A stretch of DNA of 64,000 nt from Oribacterium sp. WCC10 (GTDB lineage Bacteria; Bacillota; Clostridia; Lachnospirales; Lachnospiraceae), in assembly GCF_900113415.1 (NCBI RefSeq), contig NZ_FOPH01000003.1, positions 62,001-126,000 on the forward strand, written 5' to 3'. This document shows, piece after piece, positions 53,648-62,717 of this stretch. Below the pieces are notes generated by a model that was not told the DNA's origin, made no database searches, and worked only from the letters and a program-made list of their open reading frames with translations. The position numbers and the translations under genes are program-made. The first letter of the stretch is position 1; each line of letters begins with the position of its first letter.

Positions 53648-53676
53648 TTCTTTCTCTTGATCGGAGAGGAGTCCAC

Positions 53677-54954
53677 TTGGATGAACAACAATATATGAGA
53701 CGAGCCATAGCACTTGCAAGACTTGGTGAAGGATGGTGCCATCCGAATCCACTGGTAGGTGCTGTGATTGTGAAGAACGGAAGCATTATAGGCGAAGGGT
53801 ATCATGAAAGATACGGAGAACCTCATGCTGAGCGAAATGCTCTTGGTAATCTCAGCGAATCGGCGGAGGGAGCCACTATTTATGTCACGTTGGAACCCTG
53901 CTGTCATCACGGAAAGCAGCCTCCATGCACTGAGGCCATCATTTCACATGGCATAGGAAAAGTGGTTATAGGCTCCCGGGATCCTAATCCTTTGGTTGCA
54001 GGAAAAGGTGTATCAATCCTTAGATCACATGGAATCGAGGTTGTGGAGGATTTTCTTAGAGAGGAATGCGATGAATTAAATCCTGTATTCTTCCATTACA
54101 TAACAGAGAAAACTCCTTATGTGAAAATGAAATATGCCATGACCATGGATGGAAAGATAGCCACCAAAACCGGTGAGTCCAAATGGATTACGGGAGAACC
54201 GGCAAGAGAACGTGTTCATAAAATGCGTCATGCTTCAATGGGTATCATGGCGGGTATAGGCACGGTGCTTACTGATGATCCGCTGTTAAACTGCAGGATT
54301 CCAAACGGAAAATCACCCGTAAGGATAATCTGTGACAGTAATCTAAGGATACCAATGAGTTCTCAGATCATTAATACAGTAAAGCAATACAGAACTATTC
54401 TGGTTTGTGCACAGAAGGAAATGGCATATGGTGATGTGAAAGATACAAAGTACAGTTCACTAAAAGACAGTACATACGGTGATGTACAGGATATAAAGTA
54501 CGATTCACAAAATGGCTATATGCAGAATGATAAAGCACTTTCCGATAAGAAAAATCTGCAAGAGCCGAGTGTTGATCAGCTTTACAGCAAGATCAGGGAG
54601 CTTATCAATACGGGAGTCGAGATCATCAATTGTCCGGCGGAGGGTGATGGTAACAGGGTTGACTTAAAGAAACTTATGATGCTTCTCGGTGAAAAGGGCA
54701 TAGACAGCATACTTCTCGAAGGAGGAGCCACGTTAAATGAAGAGGCATTAAAAACAGGCATAGTAAATGAAATAAATGTTTTCATGGCACCAAAGATTTT
54801 CGGTGGAAATGCGAAATCTCCTGTTGGAGGTGAGGGAGTGATGCATCCTGATGAGGCATACAGATTCATCCTTAAAAACATTGAACATACAGGTGAAGAT
54901 GTACTTTTGAGGTATATCAGAGATGATGTCAGGCAGGTGCCTTGTAGACTGTGA
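53677..54954 (+). CDS. ribD: Bifunctional riboflavin deaminase/reductase RibD with an unusual insertion
   Basis: Deaminates and reduces the pyrimidine intermediates of riboflavin synthesis. The deaminase domain has PHAERNAL and EPCCHHGKQPPC (zinc ligands); the reductase has MTMDGKIATKTGESKWITG and LLEGGATLNEEAL. Start TTG 53677 follows GGAGAGGAG by 5 bases; the family begins at DEQQYM. It is long (425 residues versus about 360-380). The excess is a roughly 50-residue insertion after TILVCAQKEM containing two 16-residue imperfect repeats (YGDVKDTKYSS and YGDVQDIKYDS), 48 bases apart in DNA. Confidence 0.94.
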   Translation: MDEQQYMRRAIALARLGEGWCHPNPLVGAVIVKNGSIIGEGYHERYGEPHAERNALGNLSESAEGATIYVTLEPCCHHGKQPPCTEAIISHGIGKVVIGSRDPNPLVAGKGVSILRSHGIEVVEDFLREECDELNPVFFHYITEKTPYVKMKYAMTMDGKIATKTGESKWITGEPARERVHKMRHASMGIMAGIGTVLTDDPLLNCRIPNGKSPVRIICDSNLRIPMSSQIINTVKQYRTILVCAQKEMAYGDVKDTKYSSLKDSTYGDVQDIKYDSQNGYMQNDKALSDKKNLQEPSVDQLYSKIRELINTGVEIINCPAEGDGNRVDLKKLMMLLGEKGIDSILLEGGATLNEEALKTGIVNEINVFMAPKIFGGNAKSPVGGEGVMHPDEAYRFILKNIEHTGEDVLLRYIRDDVRQVPCRL

Positions 54955-54955
54955 C

Positions 54956-55035
54956 GTGAGTATCAATAGTATTTGCCACTCACTGATTAGCGCCAACGCA
55001 CACATTCGTGTGCATAGAGCAGGAATCCTTACATC
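54956..55035 (-). repeat. Composite repeat (module A plus module C core) between ribD and ribE
   Basis: Module A occupies 54956-54983 (GTGAGTATCAATAG, ending TTTGCCACTCAC). GATTAGCGCCAAC links it to the hairpin GCACACATTCGTGTGC (54998-55013), then ATAGAGCAGGAATCC. Read on the minus strand it runs in the same order as 19520-19580. It begins 2 bases after the ribD stop. Confidence 0.85.
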
Positions 55036-55098
55036 AGTTCGGGATGATTGAGTTGTACCGGATGTGATGAAGTAAAAATGGGAGGAAACAAGAAAAGA

Positions 55099-55800
55099 AT
55101 GTTTACCGGAATAGTTGAAGAAAAAGGAACTATCAGGGAATTAAGGTTAAATGGAAGTTCCGGTAAGATCCGCATTGCCTGTCGAAAAGTCCTGGAGGAT
55201 ACCAAAAAAGGAGACAGTATAGCGGTAAACGGGATATGTCTGACCGTCACTGAATTGTATGAAGATGCATTCACCGCAGATGTCATGGCGGAGACTGTAC
55301 GAAGAAGTTCACTGTCTGAAGCAGGACTTAACGACCCTGTGAATCTTGAGCGGGCAATGGCGATGAACGGCAGATTCGGAGGACATATAGTTTCGGGACA
55401 TATAGACGGAACAGGGCATATCAGGGAGATAAAAAAAGAAGAAAATGCAGTATGGTTTACTATTGAGGCCCCTCAACGGATACTTCGTTATGTGATAGAA
55501 AAGGGATCCATTGCGATAGACGGTATTAGTCTTACGGTGGCCTATGTTGACAAACATGTTTTCAAAGTCTCGGTAATTCCGCATACCATCAGGGAGACAA
55601 CATTGGCAGCAAAGAAACCGGGAGATAAGGTGAATCTTGAAAATGATGTTTTAGCGAAGTATGTGGCTAAGTTTCTCCGTACAGAAAGATCTTTTACGGG
55701 GAGTGAAGATAGTGCGGATCAAGATATTGAACCATCAGTCATGAAATCCCCGGATGAAGGCGGGATAACGATGGAATTTCTTGAAAGATATGGTTTTTAA
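55099..55800 (+). CDS. ribE: Riboflavin synthase, alpha subunit
   Basis: Dismutates two 6,7-dimethyl-8-ribityllumazine molecules to riboflavin. Two similar lumazine-binding halves: MFTGIVEEKGTIREL with AVNGICLTVTEL, and HIVSGHIDGTGHIREI with AIDGISLTVAYV. ATG 55099 is the family start, with GGAGG 14 bases upstream. The protein is 233 residues, about 20 longer than usual because of a polar tail after FLRTERS. It is second in the rib operon. Confidence 0.95.
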   Translation: MFTGIVEEKGTIRELRLNGSSGKIRIACRKVLEDTKKGDSIAVNGICLTVTELYEDAFTADVMAETVRRSSLSEAGLNDPVNLERAMAMNGRFGGHIVSGHIDGTGHIREIKKEENAVWFTIEAPQRILRYVIEKGSIAIDGISLTVAYVDKHVFKVSVIPHTIRETTLAAKKPGDKVNLENDVLAKYVAKFLRTERSFTGSEDSADQDIEPSVMKSPDEGGITMEFLERYGF

Positions 55801-55938
55801 GGGAGCCGGTCAGATAGACATCTCAAGCAACAGATAAACGGATGAATACATATATTTACAGCCAGTTAGATTGTCTTTTGTATGTCAGAAATTAACAGCA
55901 AAAAAACTTTGTTTATAGATGAGAGGAGAAATATAGAG

Positions 55939-57174
55939 ATGGAACACAGATATTCGAGTATAGAGAAGGCTTTGGAGGATCTTCGTAACGGAAAGATAAT
56001 ACTCTGTTCTGATGACCCGGACAGAGAGAATGAATGCGATATGATCTGTGCGGCTGAGTTTGCCACACAGGAAAATATCAATTTTATGGCGAGTCACGCA
56101 AAGGGGCTTATCTGTACACCGATGAGTCAGCAGATCGCCAACAGACTTATGCTGGCACCCATGGTTTCGGAAAATACAGACAATCATGAAACGGCATTTA
56201 CAGTATCGGTGGATCATATAGACACAACAACCGGAATATCAGCGGTGGAAAGAGGCCTCACAATGCGTGAGCTTGCATCAGGCAGCTCCAAAAGTACTGA
56301 TTTCAGAAGACCGGGTCATGTTTTTCCGCTAACAGCAAGACATGGCGGTGTACTTGTCAGAAACGGTCATACAGAGGCTACAGTTGATCTACTGAGACTG
56401 GCAGGACTTACAGAGTGCGGAGTCTGCTGTGAAATAATGGCAGAAGACGGTACCATGATGAAAAATGAAGATCTCTGGGCGATGGCAGATGAGTATGAAC
56501 TTACATTTATCACGATAAAAGATCTGCAAACCTACATTCGAATCAATGAGAAACATGTTGTAAAAGAGGCAACAGCAAAGCTTCCGACGAAATACGGTGA
56601 GTTTCAGATGTATGGATATATAAATGACATCACAGGTGAGCATCACGTGGCTCTTGTAAAGGGTGATATCGCTGATGGCGAAAATGTATTATGCAGAGTT
56701 CATTCAGAATGTCTGACAGGGGATACCTTCGGTTCACTCAGATGTGACTGCGGTCTTCAGCTTGAAAAATCCATGCAGATGATAAATGAGGAGGGTAGAG
56801 GTATCTTACTGTACATGCGTCAGGAAGGTCGTGGTATAGGTCTTATCAACAAGATAAAAGCCTATGCACTTCAGGAAGAGGGGTACGATACGGTTGAGGC
56901 CAATGTAAAGCTCGGTTTTGCTCCCGATATGCGTGAGTACTGGGTGGGTGCGCAGATACTGAGAGATCTGGGCGTGAAGTCTCTTAGACTTCTCACCAAC
57001 AATCCCGACAAGGTTTATTCACTGAAGGATTTCGGATTAACGATAAGCGAAAGAGTTCCCATAGAGATACCTGCTCAAATCTATGACAGACGCTATCTCA
57101 GAACGAAGATGACTAAGATGGGGCATATATTCAAGGCGATAGATTTGACTGAAGGTTCACAGGAACCGGCGTAA
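55939..57174 (+). CDS. ribBA: Bifunctional DHBP synthase / GTP cyclohydrolase II
   Basis: Supplies both precursors of riboflavin. The N-terminal dihydroxybutanone phosphate synthase (about 1-200) has [13 protein letters not shown] (usual DDEDRENEGD, so Gly is replaced by Cys), [28 protein letters not shown] and CCEIM. The C-terminal cyclohydrolase has [23 protein letters not shown] (zinc cysteines) and RQEGRGIGL. 411 residues is standard. ATG 55939 follows GAGAGGAG. A hundred or so bases of plain sequence separate it from ribE. Confidence 0.95.
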   Translation: MEHRYSSIEKALEDLRNGKIILCSDDPDRENECDMICAAEFATQENINFMASHAKGLICTPMSQQIANRLMLAPMVSENTDNHETAFTVSVDHIDTTTGISAVERGLTMRELASGSSKSTDFRRPGHVFPLTARHGGVLVRNGHTEATVDLLRLAGLTECGVCCEIMAEDGTMMKNEDLWAMADEYELTFITIKDLQTYIRINEKHVVKEATAKLPTKYGEFQMYGYINDITGEHHVALVKGDIADGENVLCRVHSECLTGDTFGSLRCDCGLQLEKSMQMINEEGRGILLYMRQEGRGIGLINKIKAYALQEEGYDTVEANVKLGFAPDMREYWVGAQILRDLGVKSLRLLTNNPDKVYSLKDFGLTISERVPIEIPAQIYDRRYLRTKMTKMGHIFKAIDLTEGSQEPA

Positions 57175-57242
57175 GATGTAGTATCCTATGACGTTGGTGC
57201 AGGATAGTTACAGAAATAATGAAAATCCAAATTAACATGATG

Positions 57243-57309
57243 CAGCACATTGCACACGAATGTGTGCGTTGGAGCTGATTAGTGAGTGGCAAATACTTTT
57301 TACACTCAT
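57243..57309 (+). repeat. Composite repeat (module C core plus module A) between ribBA and ribH
   Basis: CAGCACATT, hairpin GCACACGAATGTGTGC (57252-57267), GTTGGAGCTGATTA, then module A (57282-57309: GTGAGTGGCAAATACTTTTT, ending ACACTCAT). It is oriented opposite to the ribD-ribE copy. Confidence 0.85.
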
Positions 57310-57344
57310 GTGATTTATATATTACTGATTAAGGAGAAAAGAAA

Positions 57345-57818
57345 ATGAAGGAAATCAATGTTTTAGAGGGAAAGCTTGTTGCCAGAGAAGGTATGAAGGT
57401 AGGAATCGTAGCTGCAAGATTCAATGAAATCATAGTAAATAAACTTCTGGGTGGAGCAGTTGACGGACTCGTACGTCACGGAGTTGAAAGTGAAAATATC
57501 ACTGCTGCATGGGTTCCTGGAGCATTTGAAATACCCGCAGTTGTAAAGAAAATGGCTAAGAGCGACAAGTATGATGCCATCATTGCCCTTGGAGCTGTTA
57601 TCCGCGGACAGACAAGTCACTATGACTATGTTTGCAATGAAGTTTCAAAGGGAATCGCTCAGGTATCTCTTGAGACAGGTAAGCCTGTAATGTTCGGTAT
57701 CCTCACAACGGATAATATTGAGCAGGCAATATCAAGAGCCGGCAGCAAGGCAGGAAATAAGGGCTATGATTGTGCCGTCGGTGCCATTGAAATGGTTAAT
57801 GTCATGGAGCAGCTTTGA
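57345..57818 (+). CDS. ribH: 6,7-dimethyl-8-ribityllumazine synthase
   Basis: Joins the two rib branches into lumazine, the substrate of ribE, and normally assembles into pentamers or 60-mer shells. 157 residues, the standard length. [36 protein letters not shown] and [21 protein letters not shown] (catalytic His) are all present. AAGGAG lies 7-12 bases before the ATG. Last gene of the operon; a partial repeat and a terminator follow. Confidence 0.96.
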   Translation: MKEINVLEGKLVAREGMKVGIVAARFNEIIVNKLLGGAVDGLVRHGVESENITAAWVPGAFEIPAVVKKMAKSDKYDAIIALGAVIRGQTSHYDYVCNEVSKGIAQVSLETGKPVMFGILTTDNIEQAISRAGSKAGNKGYDCAVGAIEMVNVMEQL

Positions 57819-57833
57819 TTTATATTTGAAGAC

Positions 57834-57855
57834 GTGAGTGTCAAAAGTGTTTGCC
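57834..57855 (+). repeat. Partial module A after ribH
   Basis: GTGAGTGTCAAAAGTG then TTTGCC; the right arm is lost after a few bases. Confidence 0.6.
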
Positions 57856-57916
57856 GGGACTGTGAAATTTTTTTCGGTAAAATGCCATATAGGATTTGAT
57901 GTGAGGATTCGCGTGA

Positions 57917-57951
57917 AAGGGACCGGTTTTGATTCCGGTCCCTTACGTTTT
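57917..57951 (+). terminator. Terminator after ribH
   Basis: AAGGGACCGG (57917-57926) and CCGGTCCCTT (57935-57944), then ACGTTTTA. It overlaps the 3' end of the convergent protease gene. Confidence 0.75.
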
Positions 57952-60115
57952 ATGACTTTCTTATGATGGTTTTCTTTGTGTCGCTGTCATCTTCTGGCTC
58001 TGCAGGAGCTTCAAACACAGCTTTACTGCCGTCCCATGTAAAGTTTACAAATTCTGTATTATAGGTTCTGTCCAGCATATCAGTGATTGTATAGCGCATT
58101 CTGTATTTTCCTTTAGGAAGTACAGTATCCTGAACATCGAGGCTATAGTCTATAGTCACAGGATCATTGTATCGCATGTCACCGATCTTCTTCAGATAAT
58201 CACTGTATATAGGGGTACATATTTCCATCTGTGCTCCCAAAAGATCTGCCATGGAATAAGCATTTCTATCCGAAAGACCTGATGAAGAATCATAACCGTC
58301 CCAGATTCCTGCCAGCTGATAACGCACTATATGTTCTTCCAATGTATCTGCTTCAGGTTCATCTTCAATAGTATTTGTCAGACCTTCAGGGTACTCTGCC
58401 AGGATTCTGAGTTTCATCAGTCTTTCACTATTGATCTCCGGAACACGTACTGTCGCCTGCATGAGAACAGTATTACCCTGAATATCCTTAGTGGCCACAT
58501 GAAGGAATTTATCATCTATTGCAGGCCATTTTCCCGTGAAATCTGCAGTATATGTAAGAATGTTGTCGGTATAACCCAAAAACTTCAGATCTTCACTTTG
58601 ACCGAGATCGTGCCACTCCTGATACTGCTCATCAAAACTCTGGATTTCGTAGCATATCGAGCCTCCGCTATCCACGCCTGAATAGATGTGAATAAGCTGT
58701 TGGCTGTTATCTTCGGAATTCTCAGTTTCAAACTTCACCGTATAAAGTTCCGGCTTAAGCTGAGGTATCTCCCCTGAAATTTCACAAGCCCATTCCGGGG
58801 CATCCCATTTCAGACTTACAGCATCGAGGAAAGCCATCTGCCATGGATTCTTACAGGTTCTGGCAAAACGATCCAGCTTATCTGTGGTGCCGTTGTAGGT
58901 GATAAATGCAGATAAACCGTGAGAATACGGATGATAGGAACCGCGGACACAGGTCACTACAGCATCGTCAACTGCATTTTCGAGTTTCAAAACGGTCTCC
59001 TTTGATATGCCGCCATTTCGTCCTCTCCGTGCCAGATCATACAGATCCCACATATCACGATCTTTATATCTGTCGGTTTTGCTTACAGCGCTAAGATATT
59101 GTCCGAAAGCAACAGGGTCAGGAATCAGTGCAATTACTTCTTTCATATATGCTTCAAAAGCTTCTGCTACAGGAGCTATCTTTTTAAGGTCTATAGTAGA
59201 GAAGGTAAGACCTTTCAGACTGCCGTCATCTGCCATTTCAGCGTACATGATCTGAGTAGCATTACATATATTAGATCCAAGCCTAGGTGCTTCGCACTCC
59301 GGCTCATCATAAAGTGACTGGAGCCACTCTGCGTAATTGCTGCCGTATCCCGGAAGTACTTCTTCTGATGCTATCAGATAGTCTGCATAGGACTGAATCG
59401 CCTGTGCTGTCTCAAGTGAAGCCATAAGGCAGGCGTCCGTCATGACTAAATCAAAATGTAAACCGGCGTCCTTCAAGGCTCTTTCAAGACCTTCCAGACT
59501 CATGATGGATTTGTCATGCAGTTCGTCCACTATCAGACCGGAGGAGCTTCCGCCGCCATGATCCCAGATAATGAGCAGATGCTTCTTTGCAGGGTAGTTC
59601 TCAGCGCCCCAGGTGATAAAGTCAGATAATGTGGTATATTTCGCCATGGAGGCATTGTCCAGTTCATCCTTAAGGACAAATCCCTCATCACCATAGCTCC
59701 AGCGTTGTAATTTGTCTGTGGCAATGTCTATGCCGATTCGTTCCTTGGTATCCCATTTTTTGGTTCCGCCGGTTTGAATCAGGACATTGACTTTGTCGTC
59801 CGGAATGGTGCTTTTAATCATTTCAAGGTTGGTGGTTGCCATTCCACCTGCAGATTCCAGATCAGTTCCGCAAAGATAGATCATTACATCCCACTCAGCC
59901 GTCAACTTGTAAAGTTCGTTGGCTGAAGCCTTTTTTTCATCATGCACTTTTGCCGTCACTTCAGCTTTGGCTACTGTTTTGGTTTCTGCCTTGGTTTCTT
60001 CCGTCTGTGTTGTTTCTTCTTTTTTCTCATTATCTGCATAAGCAAAAAACAGCGTAATGCTGCTTATGATACACAGTACCAAAATGAGACATAAGATTTT
60101 AGAAAGCCTTTTCAT
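57950..60115 (-). CDS. Secreted clostripain-family (C11) cysteine peptidase
   Basis: A 721-residue exported peptidase. The signal peptide ends near AYA (residue 27), followed by a low-complexity Glu/Thr/Lys segment (30-65). The C11 domain starts AEWDVMIYLCGTDLESAGG. The catalytic pair is His 186 in IIWDHGGGSSSG and Cys 229 in VMTDACLMAS. A long C-terminal beta-rich part (about 430-700) has no assigned role. C11 enzymes usually cleave after Arg or Lys, mature by self-cleavage and need Ca2+. The start codon overlaps the stop of a 30-codon upstream gene (TAAATG). Confidence 0.9.
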   Translation of the reverse strand: MKRLSKILCLILVLCIISSITLFFAYADNEKKEETTQTEETKAETKTVAKAEVTAKVHDEKKASANELYKLTAEWDVMIYLCGTDLESAGGMATTNLEMIKSTIPDDKVNVLIQTGGTKKWDTKERIGIDIATDKLQRWSYGDEGFVLKDELDNASMAKYTTLSDFITWGAENYPAKKHLLIIWDHGGGSSSGLIVDELHDKSIMSLEGLERALKDAGLHFDLVMTDACLMASLETAQAIQSYADYLIASEEVLPGYGSNYAEWLQSLYDEPECEAPRLGSNICNATQIMYAEMADDGSLKGLTFSTIDLKKIAPVAEAFEAYMKEVIALIPDPVAFGQYLSAVSKTDRYKDRDMWDLYDLARRGRNGGISKETVLKLENAVDDAVVTCVRGSYHPYSHGLSAFITYNGTTDKLDRFARTCKNPWQMAFLDAVSLKWDAPEWACEISGEIPQLKPELYTVKFETENSEDNSQQLIHIYSGVDSGGSICYEIQSFDEQYQEWHDLGQSEDLKFLGYTDNILTYTADFTGKWPAIDDKFLHVATKDIQGNTVLMQATVRVPEINSERLMKLRILAEYPEGLTNTIEDEPEADTLEEHIVRYQLAGIWDGYDSSSGLSDRNAYSMADLLGAQMEICTPIYSDYLKKIGDMRYNDPVTIDYSLDVQDTVLPKGKYRMRYTITDMLDRTYNTEFVNFTWDGSKAVFEAPAEPEDDSDTKKTIIRKS

Positions 60116-60208
60116 TTACGCTCCTTTCCTGTGAATTTTGTTTAAATGCTTAATTTCTTCAGGGATGGCTGCCACCATAGCTTTAGGTCCAAATGATGTG
60201 ATTTTCAT
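60116..60208 (-). CDS. 30-codon leader gene directly upstream of the C11 protease
   Basis: A short frame too small for routine calling. ATG at 60208, AGGAGG 12 bases upstream (60221-60226), and a TAA that touches the protease ATG (TAAATG). The predicted 30-residue peptide begins MKITSFGPKA and ends NKIHRKGA. It is basic overall, helix-prone, and has no signal sequence. It may be a leader peptide that couples and controls protease translation, or a small peptide in its own right. I do not recognise the peptide. Confidence 0.5.
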   Translation of the reverse strand: MKITSFGPKAMVAAIPEEIKHLNKIHRKGA

Positions 60209-60358
60209 GGTTGTTTTGTCCCTCCTAAAAATGCGCATGTTAAAAAATATCATTCCGCGTGAAAAGGTGTCATACTTAGCCTTTTCAACAACAGCCTATT
60301 TAGTTTTATATCGGCAGGAACAGGTAAATGGATTAGAAAATGTTTGATGATGTTTATA

Positions 60359-60388
60359 GGGAAACGCTGATTAAAGCGTTTTCCTGGT
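60359..60388 (+). repeat. Family D hairpin repeat, copy 3 (short)
   Basis: GGGAAACGCTGATTAAAGCG then TTTTCC; only the first hairpin is kept. From 60227 to 60358 I see no gene. Confidence 0.7.
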
Positions 60389-60469
60389 CGTCATAATAAT
60401 AAAGTCATTATATCGATGTGCTTTTCTGTCGAAAAATCATTAATGATGATTATTTACGAAAGGAGCACT

Positions 60470-62272
60470 ATGAAAAAACTGATTTCTTTAGCATTGGTAA
60501 TGGCTTTGGGTGCAGGTCTTGTTTCCTGTGATGCAGCTCTTGATACTCCACTTGCAGAATCTAAGGCAGAGACCATTGAAACAACGGAATCTTCGGCGTC
60601 GGAAGAGAAGAACAGTGAGGGAAAACACGAAATCACAAGTGAATCCTATCCGCTCTATATGAACAACGATCCCATGGGAATGGATCTGAAGCTTTATTTC
60701 CTTGATGGAGTGAAGGATCTTCCATATATTGAGTCTGAAGATATTCATTTCCTGATTAATGATGCCGTTCTTGGCGATGAGGAAGCGGGCATAAGCTTTT
60801 CTATGGAAAAGGATGGTTCCATCGTGACTTACACCCGTCATAACAAGGATGAGAATGCTTTTGATAATGACATTCCTTTAACATTTGATTTTGATAAAAA
60901 AACCATCGATTTCATGGACTTTGATTTGTTTTGCAAGAGTCCGAAAAGCTCTACATTGCTGGATATGACATCAATGAATGTTTTTAACGAGAAGGGAGAA
61001 CCGGCTGTATTTAAAAAGGTAGACAGAGGGTCACTGGACCGTTACGGTGACAGTCTGGTACTTTCGCTGGGGGATTATGGCATAGATATGATAATGCAGG
61101 ATGGTCTCTATCTTGTGCCGCTTCAGACTGTTAATGATTTTCTTATCGCTGCCCCATGTGGTGCAAACCTCTTTTTCAACGGAAAAAGTCTGATTTTAAC
61201 AGCCAAAGTAAGCGAATGTGAAGATCTTTACTATGCGGGAGAAACCGGTGAGAGAAGTGATGCCCTTATAGAATATGGATATAACGAGCTGTGTCTCATG
61301 CTGGACTATCTGTATGGTCTTAAGGAGCCTCATGAAATCAAACACTTTGCTGAACTTTTCCATGAAAATGGACTTGAACCGGTATTAAAGATGACTGATA
61401 CCGAAAATGCAGACAGGGCAATATATCGTATGATAAATGATTACCTCGATGATGGGCATTCTCAGTTCACAGGCTATTCTTATTTAAGTGGTAAATCAGA
61501 TTATAAGCCACCTAAGGGAGCTTCTGAGTTCAGATGGGGTAATCATTATGAAAGATATTTAAAGGCTCGTGAGAAGTTTTATCCTGACGGAATACCCGGA
61601 TATGAGGAGGTGGGTAACACCGCATATATCACATTCGATCAATTCTATATGGATGATACGGACGGAGAAGCTTATTATAAAGTAGAGGATCCTAAGGATT
61701 TCTCTGACGAAAATACCATTGAGCTTATCATGAAAGCACACTCCATGATCACCAGGGAGAACAGCCCTATCGAAAATGTAGTTATCGATTTAAGCTGTAA
61801 TCTGGGCGGTGTAGCCGATACAGCTGTATTCACTCTTGGCTGGTTCCTTGGAGAGGCTTCCATCGGTATGAAGAATACTATGACCGGTGCGATGTGCAGT
61901 TCCACATATCGCTGCGATGTAAACCGTGATCGTGAGTTCGATGAGAAGGATGAACTTGGAGACAGGAGATTGTTCTGTCTGACATCTCCGGTAAGTTTTT
62001 CTTGCGGAAATCTGGTTCCTTGTATCTTTAAGGAATCCAATAGGGTTACTCTTCTGGGAAGAACATCAGGCGGCGGAAGTTGCGTTGTTGAACCTGTTTC
62101 ATCAGCATGGGGAACATCATTCCAGCTGTCGGGAATCAGACGTATTTCTTTCGTAATGAACGGTGCGTTCTATGACGTTGACCGTGGTGCTGAACCGGAT
62201 TACTCAATCAGTACACCGGAACAGTATTATGATCGTAAAGCCCTGACAGAATACATTAATTCTATTTATTAA
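60470..62272 (+). CDS. S41-family peptidase lipoprotein
   Basis: A 600-residue surface lipoprotein. The lipobox is GLVSC (Cys 20), followed by a Ser/Glu-rich linker. The C-terminal third resembles the tail-specific protease (S41) core: VVIDLSCNLGGVADTAVFTLGWFLG, then LTSPVSFSCGNLVPCIF with the likely catalytic serine near 510, and LLGRTSGGGSC. No PDZ domain is apparent. Residues about 50-400 are unassigned. AAAGGAG lies just before ATG 60470. It starts the protease-rich group of three co-directional genes at the right end. Confidence 0.85.
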   Translation: MKKLISLALVMALGAGLVSCDAALDTPLAESKAETIETTESSASEEKNSEGKHEITSESYPLYMNNDPMGMDLKLYFLDGVKDLPYIESEDIHFLINDAVLGDEEAGISFSMEKDGSIVTYTRHNKDENAFDNDIPLTFDFDKKTIDFMDFDLFCKSPKSSTLLDMTSMNVFNEKGEPAVFKKVDRGSLDRYGDSLVLSLGDYGIDMIMQDGLYLVPLQTVNDFLIAAPCGANLFFNGKSLILTAKVSECEDLYYAGETGERSDALIEYGYNELCLMLDYLYGLKEPHEIKHFAELFHENGLEPVLKMTDTENADRAIYRMINDYLDDGHSQFTGYSYLSGKSDYKPPKGASEFRWGNHYERYLKAREKFYPDGIPGYEEVGNTAYITFDQFYMDDTDGEAYYKVEDPKDFSDENTIELIMKAHSMITRENSPIENVVIDLSCNLGGVADTAVFTLGWFLGEASIGMKNTMTGAMCSSTYRCDVNRDREFDEKDELGDRRLFCLTSPVSFSCGNLVPCIFKESNRVTLLGRTSGGGSCVVEPVSSAWGTSFQLSGIRRISFVMNGAFYDVDRGAEPDYSISTPEQYYDRKALTEYINSIY

Positions 62273-62294
62273 AATTCAGTATGGAGGATTTGAA

Positions 62295-62639
62295 ATGGAA
62301 GATCAGAGTAATTTTAATTTATTGGTATCATTTATCATATATCTTCTTTTAGTTATAGCAATGTGGAAGATCTTTGTTAAAGCCGGTGAGGCAGGCTGGA
62401 AGAGTCTGATTCCGATCGTTGACTTTTATTACCTTTTCAAAATTGCCATGGGAAATGGATGGCTCTTTCTGCTGATGCTTATTCCGATTATAAATGTTGT
62501 GATAATATATATAATGTTTTGGAAACTGGCAAAGTCCTTTGGGTTTGGCGTAGGTATGCGCATACTTACGATGCTTATTCCGAATCTGGGTACGTTGATT
62601 ATCGGCTTCGGAGGATCACAGTATATCGGCCCGCAGTAG
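62295..62639 (+). CDS. DUF5684 small membrane protein
   Basis: 114 residues with three or four hydrophobic segments: FIIYLLLVIAMWKIFVKAGEAGWKSLIPIVDFYYLFKIA, LLMLIPIINVVIIYIMFWKLAKSFGFG and TMLIPNLGTLIIGFG. The AGEAGWKSLIPIVDFYYL part is the hallmark of the DUF5684 family, whose function is unknown; it is often found near signal peptidases or secreted proteins. GGAGG lies 9 bases upstream, and only 22 bases separate it from the S41 gene, so they probably share a transcript. Confidence 0.85.
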   Translation: MEDQSNFNLLVSFIIYLLLVIAMWKIFVKAGEAGWKSLIPIVDFYYLFKIAMGNGWLFLLMLIPIINVVIIYIMFWKLAKSFGFGVGMRILTMLIPNLGTLIIGFGGSQYIGPQ

Positions 62640-62717
62640 GTTACGTGCGTTTGTTTTCTTAGGGAATGAACTTCTGATACATGGCGACATATCTTAACAG
62701 AGGGAAAGGTTTTATAA

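Noticed and set aside
53620-53676. ATG start for ribD at 53620
   Set aside because: It would translate part of a family D repeat; GGAGAGGAG and family alignment favour TTG 53677.
11641-57309. CRISPR array suggested by recurring short repeats
   Set aside because: Repeats are kilobases apart, palindromic and variable, without regular spacers or cas genes.
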